Assembly: GCF_049994905.1 (NCBI RefSeq)
Contig: NZ_CP188258.1
Location: forward strand, 124,001 to 188,000
Direction: 5' to 3'
Source: Diaminobutyricibacter sp049994905
GTDB taxonomy: Bacteria > Actinomycetota > Actinomycetes > Actinomycetales > Microbacteriaceae
DNA: 64,000 bases
Shown: positions 24,775-33,799 of the stretch, one piece after another
Numbering within the stretch: position 1 is the stretch's first letter
How the letters are laid out: every line of letters starts with the position of its first letter
The notes under the pieces: generated by a model
What the model was told of the DNA's origin: nothing
Databases searched by the model: none
Seen by the model: only the letters and a program-made list of their open reading frames with translations
Translations under genes and position numbers: made by a program

Positions 24775-25905
24775 ATGTCTTCGTCTACCGCGAGGAAAAC
24801 CCTCAGGATTGTTCACGTCAGTTCAGCTCATCCGTGGACAGACAACCGGGTTCACCTGCGGGAGGCTGTAAGTCTTTCTGAGGCGGGCTATCACGTGGGA
24901 CTTATAGCCGTCGAGTCGGAGGTCAGCGTCCCAAAGACGGGTGTCGGCGTCATCACAATCCGCCGACGTCGGCGCCTCTCACGAATGGTGTTATCCACAA
25001 CGGAAGTAATCATTCGTGCTATTCGAAGTGGCGCGAAGGTCGTTCATCTTCATGACCCAGAACTCATACCGGCAATTCCGCTGCTGCGAGCGCTCGGACG
25101 CCGGGTCGTATACGACGCCCACGAGGACCTTCCGTCGCAGGTTCTCGACAAAACTTATCTTCCTGCGCGAGCGCGCGCGGCCATTGCTTCCGCCTCCAAG
25201 GTACTCATCGCGCTCGCTTCAACGGCTGATGGAATCGTCACCGCAACCGATACGATCGCCGAGCGCTTTCCCGCCCGCAAGACCGCTGTGATCAAGAACT
25301 ATCCCAGGCTTCGCAAAGAGGATGTCGATTCCGAGCCCATCCTTGAGCGTCCTCTAGCGGCCGTTTACGTAGGAGCTATGTCGGTGGAGCGGGGCCTGGA
25401 GGTGGTCGCATCTGCGCTGACTGAGACTTCGTTCCCTCAGGGCTGGCGACTCGACGTTGCTGGCGCATTCGCCCCACGCGATTTTGAGCAGCACTTCGCT
25501 GCGCTTGCCGGTGACCGCGTACGGATTCACGGCATGGTCTCGCCTGCCGCGGCTCGTGATCTGCTTACGCACGGTCGCGTCGGTATCGTGACCTTCCAGG
25601 CGACCCGAGCGCACGTAGATGCATTGCCTACCAAGATGTTCGAGTACATGGCAGCTGGCGTCCCTGTCGTTGCTTCAGACTTTCCGCTGTGGCGATCCAT
25701 TCTGGAGCACTTGGACTGCGCGACGTTCGTAGATGAAACGTCGCCGACGGCATTGGCAGAGGCCATTCGCGCCTATGCGGACGATCCAGACCTGTTGGCG
25801 CGCCACAGCCAAAACGCTCTCAAAGCGGCCCATTCCGAGCTCAACTGGACATCTCAGGCCGAACGATTGGTTGCCTTTTACGGCAAGTTGACCGACTCCC
25901 TCTGA
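24775..25905 (+). CDS. Glycosyltransferase family 4
   Basis: 376 residues from ATG 24775. GT-B pattern: N-terminal IVHVSSAHPWTDNRVHLREA, then VVHLHDPELIPAIPLLRALGRRVVYDAHEDLP (cited as VVHLHDPELIPA and VVYDAHEDLP), and a donor domain with YVGAMSVERGLEVV, then ALPTKMFEYMAAGVPVVASD, in which the Glu-containing motif KMFEYMAAGVPVV binds the nucleotide sugar. It follows the WbuB-like gene by 108 bases on the same strand. Acceptor and sugar are unknown. The upstream gap contains no strong RBS, so leaderless or weak initiation is possible. Confidence 0.85.
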   Translation: MSSSTARKTLRIVHVSSAHPWTDNRVHLREAVSLSEAGYHVGLIAVESEVSVPKTGVGVITIRRRRRLSRMVLSTTEVIIRAIRSGAKVVHLHDPELIPAIPLLRALGRRVVYDAHEDLPSQVLDKTYLPARARAAIASASKVLIALASTADGIVTATDTIAERFPARKTAVIKNYPRLRKEDVDSEPILERPLAAVYVGAMSVERGLEVVASALTETSFPQGWRLDVAGAFAPRDFEQHFAALAGDRVRIHGMVSPAAARDLLTHGRVGIVTFQATRAHVDALPTKMFEYMAAGVPVVASDFPLWRSILEHLDCATFVDETSPTALAEAIRAYADDPDLLARHSQNALKAAHSELNWTSQAERLVAFYGKLTDSL

Positions 25906-25908
25906 CGT

Positions 25909-25944
25909 CGGAGACGGGACAAGCGTCCGTGTGATGAGTCTCCG
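25909..25944. terminator. Hairpin between converging glycosyltransferase and flippase genes
   Basis: CGGAGAC (25909-25915) and GTCTCCG (25938-25944) pair perfectly across a 22-base loop and are followed by TTT on the plus strand. It fits in the 41 bases between two converging stops. Confidence 0.5.
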
Positions 25945-25946
25945 TT

Positions 25947-27251
25947 TCACCCTGCAATCACAGGTTGTTGTCCCCTTCTGGCATCCCGATTCCGAGCGCA
26001 GATCAGCACCATGACGAGAAGCACTCCGTAGCAGACTATCTGTGCGGCCGTTAGTGCTGTGAGAGCCCCCAATGCCGGTGCCCCTAAGAGCCCAGCAACT
26101 AGGATGCTCCCGTTTGTGAGTATCAGACGCCCAGAATCCCACCCAAGTTGTAGTCCAACCCGCTCGAGCAGAAGGAGACCGCGTGATATCGGGGACACGG
26201 CGAGCTGGGCGACGTACCCCCAGACCATCACTTGGGCGTACACCCCTGCCTGCTCCCATTGTGCGCCGAAAACCAGCGTAAACAGCCAAGGACCGGCAAA
26301 CGCGACAATCAATCCGCCGGCAAGCGCAAGCAAAGAGCATCGCAAGGAGATCGTTGCGACCATCCGGACGAGTGAGCGGTTCCTATTCCGCAACGCCATT
26401 CCAAATGCGCCCTCGAAGTATTGGCTCACGGCGTCGGTGAGAATCCCAACCGGCGCAGCCATCACGCGAATCGTCAGTGCAACGAGGCCCAGTTCGGCGG
26501 CGCCATAGAACGCACTAAAAAACAGAACTGGGGCCTGCAGACCAAAGCTGTTCAGTAGCGAAGACCATGTGCTGACAAGCGGGAACTTCCGGTAGCGAGC
26601 GGCTGCGACGCGGAGCGTTCTGGCTGTGGGGTGAGGCACCTTTTCACGTCGACCCAAGATTCCGCCCAGACCTGCGAACCGGCCGATGGCGGGTCCCAGG
26701 ATGAGGCCCAGGGGTCCTAACCCCGCCAGTGGTGCGGCGAGGTTGAAAGCCGCCTGGGTGAGTCCCTGAGCTGCGTTTCGGATTGCGAGACCGCCATACT
26801 GACGCTTCCGCACCAGCCAGCTCGTATAGGCCCTGAAGAGTCCGATCGCCAGCACGGTAAGCGGTAGCGTCCACCAATACATCGCAAACTCTTCGACGCT
26901 GAGAAGCCTGGACAAGGCATCGCGCGCCACGAAGGCCGCAACCGCGACGACTAGTGAGACGGCCAGCGTCGAAGCAACCGCCAAGCGGAACAGGCTTCGC
27001 GCAAGCACGTCGCTGTGTGGCAATACAATTCCGCGCTCCCAACTCAGTGTTGCAACGGCACCAAGCACTGCTGACATAGAAGTGATGACCGCCAGAAGAC
27101 CGAAATCATTTGGACCATAAAGCCGCGTAAGAATAGGCGAGATGGCGAGCACAACGCCTTGGCCCGCCAAACTTCCCGTCAGAATTCGAGTTACGCCGGA
27201 ATTGACGAACCGCCAGCGTGGCCGTGAAAGCCGCCCCTCACTCGTCTTCAT
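25947..27251 (-). CDS. Oligosaccharide flippase (Wzx/MOP family)
   Basis: 434 residues with about 12-14 hydrophobic segments. The N-terminal GSLAGQGVVLAISPILTRLYGPNDFG is the usual Wzx opening (SxxxQ...P...R.yspeeFG). It should flip the undecaprenyl-linked repeat unit to the outer membrane face. It is the last gene of the minus-strand operon that starts at the tyrosine kinase; its ATG overlaps the GNAT stop by 4 bases. Lower GC than the kinase end of the operon. Confidence 0.87.
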   Translation of the reverse strand: MKTSEGRLSRPRWRFVNSGVTRILTGSLAGQGVVLAISPILTRLYGPNDFGLLAVITSMSAVLGAVATLSWERGIVLPHSDVLARSLFRLAVASTLAVSLVVAVAAFVARDALSRLLSVEEFAMYWWTLPLTVLAIGLFRAYTSWLVRKRQYGGLAIRNAAQGLTQAAFNLAAPLAGLGPLGLILGPAIGRFAGLGGILGRREKVPHPTARTLRVAAARYRKFPLVSTWSSLLNSFGLQAPVLFFSAFYGAAELGLVALTIRVMAAPVGILTDAVSQYFEGAFGMALRNRNRSLVRMVATISLRCSLLALAGGLIVAFAGPWLFTLVFGAQWEQAGVYAQVMVWGYVAQLAVSPISRGLLLLERVGLQLGWDSGRLILTNGSILVAGLLGAPALGALTALTAAQIVCYGVLLVMVLICARNRDARRGQQPVIAG

Positions 27252-27811
27252 CGAGTATCGCCGTGGTCATCCCAGGGAATCGCATCGTAGTCGGAGCGCA
27301 ATATGCCGATCTGGATGAGGTCTACGTATCGTCCGCCGCGCCACACATGCTCGCGGAGCCGCCCCTCCTCTGTCCAGCCGGACTTCCGCACGTATGCGGC
27401 ATGCGATGCACCGTTGTCGGCGAAGATGGTGCTGTACAGCCTGTTGAGGCCAACGTCGAGGAACGCAAAGTCCATCAGTGCTCGGATTGCGCTCGTCCCA
27501 TACCCTCGATTGCGAACGTCGGCCGTTCCGCCGAGTTTGAGTCCAGTCAAGGCAGTCCGATTGCGCCAATCAACGTCCCACAGACCTGTTAATCCGATGG
27601 GCTGACCTTCTGCGGTTTGGACGATGAGCCGACGAGTGGTTGGGTTTTGGAGGGATGTAGTGAACCACGCCTCCTGTCCGGCCATCGTCAGAGGCCAATC
27701 CCAGCCGACGACGCGTTCCCGCACATGGGGGTCGTTGCTGAGCGCCTTCATGAACGCGAGGTCATCCCGCTCGACGGGGCGTAGTTCGACAACGGGGCCA
27801 GACTCATTCAC
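27248..27811 (-). CDS. GNAT N-acetyltransferase (RimJ/RimL type)
   Basis: 187 residues from GTG 27811, which overlaps the stop of the phosphoglycosyltransferase gene by 8 bases. RimL-type GNAT fold: VELRPVERDDLAFMKALSND, then IGLTGLWDVDWRNRTA, acetyl-CoA loop NRGYGTSAIRALMDFAF and GLNRLYSTIFADNGASHAAYVRKSGW. In this setting it probably N-acetylates an amino sugar nucleotide made by the neighbouring dehydratase and aminotransferase, replacing the PglD-type acetyltransferase that is not seen here. That substrate is an inference from place only. Confidence 0.85.
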   Translation of the reverse strand: MNESGPVVELRPVERDDLAFMKALSNDPHVRERVVGWDWPLTMAGQEAWFTTSLQNPTTRRLIVQTAEGQPIGLTGLWDVDWRNRTALTGLKLGGTADVRNRGYGTSAIRALMDFAFLDVGLNRLYSTIFADNGASHAAYVRKSGWTEEGRLREHVWRGGRYVDLIQIGILRSDYDAIPWDDHGDTR

Positions 27812-28448
27812 CGTGACTTCTCTCGATCGGGACCAGTGGGAGGTCATCGACATCCGCAGCAGTCTGTCCTTCAACAACGCCACCCGAGCGAAATACACGT
27901 GCGAAAGTCCTCGCGAGTATCCATAGGTCGAGCTTTGGGCTCACGTTCTCCACATACTTCACATCTAGTTCGATCCGCTTCGACCACGGTGCGTCGTTTC
28001 GATAGACGACCTGAGCGAGACCGGTCAGGCCCTGGGGAACATCCAAACGCCTAGCCTGGACTGGGGTGTATCTCGCGCCCTGGCTCACCACCGCCGGCCG
28101 TGGCCCGATGAAACTCATGTGGCCTCGAATGACATTGAGAAGCTGAGGGAGTTCGTCCAGGCTCGAGCGTCGCAAAAATCTGCCGAGCGGCGGTACGAGT
28201 TGGAGCTCGGCGGGGAAATAGCCCCCGCCGATACGCTCAGCGTCGGGGATCATCGTTCTGAACTTGAGGATGTTGAACACTTCGCCCCTCATACCCAGGC
28301 GTGGTTGCTTGAACAATACAGGCCTACCCATTGCGAGCAGGATGGCGAAGCTCACCAGCCCAAGTACCAAGGACACAGGCACAAGGAGGACTACCGCGAG
28401 GGCCCGCTCAGCGACGGAACGAATGGCAATGTATCTCTTACGGGTCAT
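27804..28448 (-). CDS. Monotopic phosphoglycosyltransferase (PglC-type sugar transferase)
   Basis: 214 residues, the length of the small PglC/WsaP-like enzymes rather than the long WbaP type. One N-terminal hydrophobic re-entrant helix (about 12-38), then PVLFKQPRLGM, FNILKFRTMI, the block LRRSSLDELPQLLNVIRG and SFIGPRPAV. The catalytic Asp-Glu pair is in SLDELPQ. It moves a sugar phosphate from UDP-sugar onto undecaprenyl phosphate at the inner membrane face, starting repeat-unit assembly. RBS AAGGAAGGA precedes ATG 28448. With PglF- and PglE-like genes in the same operon, a bacillosamine-like first sugar is plausible. Confidence 0.9.
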   Translation of the reverse strand: MTRKRYIAIRSVAERALAVVLLVPVSLVLGLVSFAILLAMGRPVLFKQPRLGMRGEVFNILKFRTMIPDAERIGGGYFPAELQLVPPLGRFLRRSSLDELPQLLNVIRGHMSFIGPRPAVVSQGARYTPVQARRLDVPQGLTGLAQVVYRNDAPWSKRIELDVKYVENVSPKLDLWILARTFARVFRSGGVVEGQTAADVDDLPLVPIERSHGE

Positions 28449-28518
28449 TCCGAGAGTCCTTCCTTCTCTTGCCGGTTACCTGATTCGGTAGTTCGATGGG
28501 CGATGCCCAATAGCGCTC

Positions 28519-29583
28519 TCATGCCCGGTACTCCGGGAAGAACCCTGAGCGAATCGGCTCAGGATTCACGGTCAGACGACGCGCTACGAGTGTGCGGTAC
28601 GAGTTAGAGTCGATGATCCTCATTCCAACTGCGAACGGGCGGACACCCCCCGGTGCGAACGCGCGCTTGTACCGGAAGATGCCATCCCCTGGTTCGTAAC
28701 CGCCACCGAGCACGAACCAGCGCCGACCGCTCAGCGCCAACCAGCGCATGACCTCGTACTTGAGCAGATCGTTGGGCCGGACGGTGAACGCGTCGTCGAG
28801 CGTTCCGCCCAGGAATGAGTACGCACTGTCTTTGGACAAAAGCACTAACTCGGTCGAAACAATGGCACCCTCGAGAACGGCGTGGAAGTAGGCAAATTGA
28901 CCGGGCATTTCCTCGTGGATCGCCTCAAAGAATTCTCTCGGGAAGTAATACCCGCCATCGGCTCCGCGCCGGTCCATCGTGGCTTGGTAGATCCGTAGGA
29001 ACTCGTCGAATCGGCTCGCGGTCGTGTCGACCTCGATCACAACCCCCGAGCGCTGCGCCTTTTTGACGTTCTTGCGCACCTTCTGATCGAAACTCATCCA
29101 GAGTGCATCCGGTTCGAGTGCAAGGTCGCAGACGACATTGTCCTGTCTCACTTCGACCGACCCGGGGTAAGGCAGCAGAGTTTCGTCGAAGACGCTGAGG
29201 CGGACAAATTCGGAGACGACGCTCTGCTTCACTGACCACGCTGTGAACGCTTGCCAGAAGTCCGTAGCTAACGAACGGTCATTCGTGACGCCCCACGCGT
29301 ACGCGCCTCCGTACCCGTACGGTGTCACGATGTCTGTGTAATTGTCATCGATTGTGTCGGCATCTGGCATTCGCGCGTCACGCAGGATGAACGGAAAGAG
29401 GACAGATCCTGCTACCGACTCCCACACAGCCCCCAACGGCTGCCCTACACCTTCAGAGAAGAGCGAGACATACGCCGGATGCGCGTGAACTTCTCGTTGA
29501 GGCCAGCTCTCCCAGAGTTGGAGCCAATCCTGTCGTTCGGATGGGATCGTGGCGTCCAGCACACGAAAGGATTTGCCGGTCAT
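28519..29583 (-). CDS. FemAB/GNAT-6-type acyltransferase
   Basis: 354 residues with two GNAT-like halves as in FemX/FemABX proteins. Marks: the conserved block FDQKVRKNVKKAQRSGVVIE (about 164-183), FLRIYQATMDRRG, STELVLLSKDSAYSFLGGT and LLKYEVMRWLALSGRRWFVLGGG. Classical members add amino acids from aminoacyl-tRNA to peptidoglycan precursors; relatives in polysaccharide loci (BioF2-like, FemAB in XrtA/PEP-CTERM regions) may acylate sugars. Its place between an aminotransferase-like protein and the phosphoglycosyltransferase suggests action on an amino group of the glycan. 78 bases separate it from the upstream gene, without a visible hairpin. Confidence 0.8.
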   Translation of the reverse strand: MTGKSFRVLDATIPSERQDWLQLWESWPQREVHAHPAYVSLFSEGVGQPLGAVWESVAGSVLFPFILRDARMPDADTIDDNYTDIVTPYGYGGAYAWGVTNDRSLATDFWQAFTAWSVKQSVVSEFVRLSVFDETLLPYPGSVEVRQDNVVCDLALEPDALWMSFDQKVRKNVKKAQRSGVVIEVDTTASRFDEFLRIYQATMDRRGADGGYYFPREFFEAIHEEMPGQFAYFHAVLEGAIVSTELVLLSKDSAYSFLGGTLDDAFTVRPNDLLKYEVMRWLALSGRRWFVLGGGYEPGDGIFRYKRAFAPGGVRPFAVGMRIIDSNSYRTLVARRLTVNPEPIRSGFFPEYRA

Positions 29584-29662
29584 GACGGATCGCCGATCGA
29601 CCGTGAGGAGGAAATGTCCGACAAGTGCATTCTTGGACCCTCTGACCGGGCCGTACTGCGGC

Positions 29663-30769
29663 TCACGACGTTGCCTCGACTAACGAGAAAGCAATGCGGA
29701 GCATGTCTGTAGCGTCGTAACGATGGTCGACAGGAAGCGACAAGTATGTGCTGGGCCACGATCCGAGATCCGTGAGCAATTCGCTTCGCGGCCAGTGAAT
29801 CGGGCAGTACACACCCATTTCTGCCATGCGGTGCTGTACGGCAGCTGCATTGTCGACAGAAATCACGAGATGAGATGGAATCAGAGTCGGTCCGGGAGGA
29901 TTCAGGCGAGTTATGTGGAGCCGTTCGAGTTCCGCGTCAAGGACCAGTGCATTTGAGACGCGGGACTTCCTCAATTGTTCATAGTCGAGGTGACCAATGC
30001 CCTCTCGGGTGCGCGCACCGATTGCGCGCGCGAGATCGTCCGCTTCTAACTCAGTGTTAGCTTCTCTGAAAAGCGTCTTAAAGGTCTTTTCCTTGAGCTC
30101 GCCGTCGAGGTATCGACGTTTCTCATCCATCGCAGCCCAGCGGCGGCTGTCGGGCCGGACAGGTCCAATTGAGAAGTCTTGATTTCCGAATGAGCGCACG
30201 TACGCCCCATCAGCAAGAGGAAGGGTCTTCCGTAGACTTCCGATCGCAAAGTCCGCGCCTGAATTGCGGGGCCGCAATACGCGGTGTGTTTCATCATCAA
30301 TGACTCGCGCTCCGATATGGTGCAGCTCGTCGACAAGGGCACGATATGCGTTGTCTGGCTCGCGCCCGAAATACAGGCCGAGAAGAACGGTGAACGGGCC
30401 GACTTGTGCGTGAGCATGGGCTAGCAGATCGCTGTGATCGATGTCCAGAGCCGAAGTCATTCGGTATCCGGTTACAGACCATCCCCGCGTCACGAAGGGA
30501 GAGATCATTGTGTCGCACAAGTAATCGGGGGCGAGCAGTGTGCGATGACCATCCGAAGCCAGCTCGTCCGCGAGCAGCGCGAGCGCCTGGCGGCCGGTCT
30601 CAACGTAGCCAAACTGGGCGCCCGGGATCTCCCAAGGCGGGGTTTCCAGTCCGGCCATAATGAACTCTGTCTCGACAAGCTCCATGTCTGACCCGATTTC
30701 GCGCGTTCCTCTAGACACGGACGAGTCTCCGGAGCGGGCGTGACCAACCGGGGTAGTCGAGCTAGACAT
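29663..30769 (-). CDS. PLP aminotransferase-fold protein, divergent (DegT-like)
   Basis: 368 residues from ATG 30769, overlapping the upstream DegT gene by 8 bases (ATG 30685 is an alternative; the first 28 residues are low-complexity). Fold type I marks are weak but present: a Gly-rich start FGYVETGRQALALLADEL, LLAPDYLCDTMI, an Asp in ARVIDDETHRV that could hold the pyridinium nitrogen, and Lys in AIGSLRKTLPLADGAYV for the Schiff base. It is not a standard DegT protein, and no close family comes to mind. Immediate neighbour of the FemAB-like gene, with which it may act. Confidence 0.65.
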   Translation of the reverse strand: MSSSTTPVGHARSGDSSVSRGTREIGSDMELVETEFIMAGLETPPWEIPGAQFGYVETGRQALALLADELASDGHRTLLAPDYLCDTMISPFVTRGWSVTGYRMTSALDIDHSDLLAHAHAQVGPFTVLLGLYFGREPDNAYRALVDELHHIGARVIDDETHRVLRPRNSGADFAIGSLRKTLPLADGAYVRSFGNQDFSIGPVRPDSRRWAAMDEKRRYLDGELKEKTFKTLFREANTELEADDLARAIGARTREGIGHLDYEQLRKSRVSNALVLDAELERLHITRLNPPGPTLIPSHLVISVDNAAAVQHRMAEMGVYCPIHWPRSELLTDLGSWPSTYLSLPVDHRYDATDMLRIAFSLVEATS

Positions 30770-31898
30770 ACGACTCCAGGTATTGTTCCAATGCGCTGGA
30801 GACGAGGCAAAGCTGCTCGTCGCTCAACGCTGACCCGCTGGGAAGCGTGACACCCGTTTCGAAGAGTCTCTGGGCGTTGCCATTCAATGCAGACTTGGCC
30901 CCTGCGAAGACCGGCTGCAGGTGCATCGGCTTCCACAGCGGGCGGCTTTCGATGTTGCCTGCCGCGAGGGCGGCACTGAGATCCGCCGCAGTCCAGCCCG
31001 TCACGGCACGATCCACGACGACCGACGTCAGCCAGCAGTTGTCCTCGCGGTCGTCGGCGCCGCCGAAGATCTCCACTCCGTCCACGCTTGCGAACAACGC
31101 ACGATACCGGTCGCGGATCGCGCGCCGCCGCGCCATCATGCCATCCAGACGCACGAGCTGGGCCCGCCCGACCGCAGCGAGCAGGTTGCTGAGCCGGTAG
31201 TTGTAACCGATCTCCGTGTGCTCGTAGTGCACGGCCGGCTGCCGGGCCTGCGTGGCCAGGTAGCGCACGCGAGCCGCGAGGTCCGCGTCGTCGGTCAGCA
31301 GCATCCCGCCGCCGGACGTCGTCATGATCTTGTTGCCGTTGAACGAGATCGCCGAAGCCGCTCCGAACGCGCCCGCCTGCTTTCCGGCATGGGATGCGCC
31401 GAGCGCCTCCGCAGCATCCGCTAGCACCGGAACGCCGAAGGCGTCCGCGATCGGCAGGATGCGCGTGTAGTCGGCGGACTTGCCGAGCAGATCGACCGGA
31501 ACGACGGCAGCGACCGTCTCGCCGGCTGCACGCAGTTCGCCGAGGGCGCGCTCGAGCAGGGCCGGGTCCATGTTGCCAGTGTCCAGCTCGGAGTCGACGA
31601 AATAAGGCCGAGCGCCCGTATAGGCGATCGCGTTGGCCGTCGCGGCGAACGTCATCGTCGAGGTGACCACGACGTCTCCGGGCTTGACGCCGAGGCACAG
31701 GAGACCGAGGTGCAGCGCAGCCGTGCCCGATGAGAGCGCGGCGGCGTGGGCGACCCCGACACGGTCGGCGACCTCGAGTTCGAAGGCGTCGACGTCGGGT
31801 CCGAGGGGCGCGATCCAGCCGGAACGGAAGGCCTTGACGAGGTAGGTCTCCTCGAGCTCGCCGACATCAGGCGACGACATGAGGATGCGATCGTTCAC
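30762..31898 (-). CDS. DegT/DnrJ/EryC1/StrS sugar aminotransferase (PglE-like)
   Basis: 378 residues: N-terminal GELEETYLVKAFRSGWIAPLGPDVDAFE (cited as FRSGWIAPLGPDVDAFE), SSGTAALHLGLLCLGV, Asp in PVLADAAEALGAS, Schiff-base Lys in ISFNGNKIMTTSGGGML and YNYRLSNLLAAVGRAQ. GWIAPLGP is the opening of PglE/PseC-type enzymes that aminate UDP-4-keto-6-deoxy-HexNAc with PLP and glutamate. It directly follows the CapD/PglF dehydratase (ATGA overlap), which would make that ketosugar. Here GC returns to the genome-typical level, in contrast to the genes downstream. Confidence 0.92.
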   Translation of the reverse strand: MNDRILMSSPDVGELEETYLVKAFRSGWIAPLGPDVDAFELEVADRVGVAHAAALSSGTAALHLGLLCLGVKPGDVVVTSTMTFAATANAIAYTGARPYFVDSELDTGNMDPALLERALGELRAAGETVAAVVPVDLLGKSADYTRILPIADAFGVPVLADAAEALGASHAGKQAGAFGAASAISFNGNKIMTTSGGGMLLTDDADLAARVRYLATQARQPAVHYEHTEIGYNYRLSNLLAAVGRAQLVRLDGMMARRRAIRDRYRALFASVDGVEIFGGADDREDNCWLTSVVVDRAVTGWTAADLSAALAAGNIESRPLWKPMHLQPVFAGAKSALNGNAQRLFETGVTLPSGSALSDEQLCLVSSALEQYLESYV

Positions 31899-33799
31899 CG
31901 GCGGTTCTCCTGCGTCGAGTCGACCGGGTCGAGAGAGTCGAGCGAGTCGTCCGACACCAGCGACCCGAGCGTGATGCCGACCGTGTCCGTGGAGCTCGCA
32001 CGAGCACGGTCGATCCAGATGTCATGGTCGAGTTCGTCGACGGTCAGGGGGGCGATCCGCGTGTGCGAGATCTTCGGATGCATGGGCCGCTCGTCAGACT
32101 CGGCGGCGCCCATCAGGTCTTCATGCAGCTTCTCGCCCGGGCGCAGGCCGGTGAACCGGATCTCGATCTCTTTGCCGCTGGCCGCGATCATGCGCTCAGC
32201 GATGTCCAGGATGCGCACCGGCTCACCCATGTCGAGGATAAGTACCTCGCCCGGATCACCGATGCCGCCCGCCTGCACGACCAGCTGGCACGCCTCGGGA
32301 ATGGTCATGAAGTAGCGGGTGACGTCGGGGTGGGTGACCGTGAGCGGGCCGCCCGCGTCGATCAGCGCCTGGAAGGTGGGGAGCATTGATCCGCGGCTGC
32401 CGATGACGTTGCCGAAGCGCACCGAAAGGTATCGACCCCGCCCACCCAGCGCGGTGCCGGCCGTGAGCTTCTCGGCGATGCGCTTCGAGTGCCCGAGCAC
32501 GCTCGTCGGGTTCGCGGCCTTGTCGGTCGAGATGTTCACGAAAGTGGATACGTTCACATCGCTGGCCGCCTCCAGCACGTTCAGCGTGCCGAGCACGTTC
32601 GTCTTCCATGCCTCATCCGGGTACTGCTCCAGCATGGGAAGGTGCTTCAGCGCGGCCGCGTGGAACACGACCTCCGGCCGCCGGCGCTGGAAGATCCCTC
32701 TCAATGCCTGGGAGTCGCGGATGTCCGCCAGCACCACATCGTTCGTGTCCAGCAGCCCGTGGCCCGAGATCGCGATCTGGGCGTTCTGCAGCCCCGTCTC
32801 GTCACGGTCGAGCATGATGAGCTCGGCCGGACGGTATTTCGAGATCTGGCGGCACAGTTCCGAGCCGATCGAGCCGCCGGCGCCGGTGACCAGCACGCGC
32901 CGGCCCGTCAGGTAGCTCGCGATGGCTGCGACATCGGTGTCGACCGGCTGCCGGCCGATCAGGTCTTCGATCGCGATGTCGCGCACATCGGAGAGGCCGG
33001 ACTGCCCGTCGAGCACGTCATCGAGCGTGGGCAGCACCTTCACCTTCACCCCCACCGGATCGGCGACGGCGCTGATCGCACGCAGGAGGGCGGCATCCAC
33101 CCGGGCGATCGCGACGATCAGGACCTTGGCTCCGGTACGCTCGGCGACGGCCGGCAGGTCGGGAAGGCCGCCGACGACAGAAACGCCACGGATCTGACGC
33201 TTGGCGTTGACGGGATTGTCGTCGAGAAGCGCGACCGGAAGATACGGGGAGGTCGGGTCGGTCAGCATGCGCTGCACGAGAGAACTGCCCAGGTAGCCGG
33301 CGCCGAGAATCAGCGTGGGCTGCGCGTTGACGCCCGGCTTCATGCGGTGCTCGACCCACAGGCGTTTCAGGTAGCGTGCGCCGCCCATCAGCACGAACGC
33401 GAGCGGCAGAGCGATGAACACGATGCTGCGCGGCAGCCATAGCGCATTGCCGACGATGGCGATGGGGAGTCCCATGGCGACAGCGACGAGGCACACGGCC
33501 AGCAGGAGCGACCTTATCTCTTCGAAGCTCCCGTACGTGTACCGTCCGCGGTAGAGCGACAGTGACAGTCCGATGAGCAGCTGGCAGGCGACGGCTCCGG
33601 CCGCGACGAGTCCCAACGCGACAAACGCGACGAACGCGACGTCGAAGTCATAGCGCAACATGGCTGCAACGTAGATCGCAATGACCCAGGCGGCGGCGTC
33701 GATCACGAACTGCGCGCCGAACCGTTTGAACAGCGTGTCACCGCGCCTGCGGGTCTCTGCCCGCACGCGCTCACTGAAAAGTCCCCGGATCATCGCCAT
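31895..33799 (-). CDS. Membrane-bound NDP-sugar 4,6-dehydratase (CapD/PglF family)
   Basis: 634 residues: four N-terminal membrane helices (about 25-130), a first Rossmann-like domain (LILGAGYLGSSLVQRML), then the catalytic extended SDR domain with VLVTGAGGSIGSELCRQISK (about 300-320), AALKHLPMLEQYPDEA, and the STDKAANPTSVLG active-site region where Asp-Lys replace the Tyr of usual SDRs. It should convert UDP-GlcNAc to UDP-4-keto-6-deoxy-GlcNAc at the inner membrane face. ATG 33799 has GGTGG nearby; ATG 33793 overlaps the upstream stop as ATGA and is equally possible. Confidence 0.93.
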   Translation of the reverse strand: MAMIRGLFSERVRAETRRRGDTLFKRFGAQFVIDAAAWVIAIYVAAMLRYDFDVAFVAFVALGLVAAGAVACQLLIGLSLSLYRGRYTYGSFEEIRSLLLAVCLVAVAMGLPIAIVGNALWLPRSIVFIALPLAFVLMGGARYLKRLWVEHRMKPGVNAQPTLILGAGYLGSSLVQRMLTDPTSPYLPVALLDDNPVNAKRQIRGVSVVGGLPDLPAVAERTGAKVLIVAIARVDAALLRAISAVADPVGVKVKVLPTLDDVLDGQSGLSDVRDIAIEDLIGRQPVDTDVAAIASYLTGRRVLVTGAGGSIGSELCRQISKYRPAELIMLDRDETGLQNAQIAISGHGLLDTNDVVLADIRDSQALRGIFQRRRPEVVFHAAALKHLPMLEQYPDEAWKTNVLGTLNVLEAASDVNVSTFVNISTDKAANPTSVLGHSKRIAEKLTAGTALGGRGRYLSVRFGNVIGSRGSMLPTFQALIDAGGPLTVTHPDVTRYFMTIPEACQLVVQAGGIGDPGEVLILDMGEPVRILDIAERMIAASGKEIEIRFTGLRPGEKLHEDLMGAAESDERPMHPKISHTRIAPLTVDELDHDIWIDRARASSTDTVGITLGSLVSDDSLDSLDPVDSTQENRR

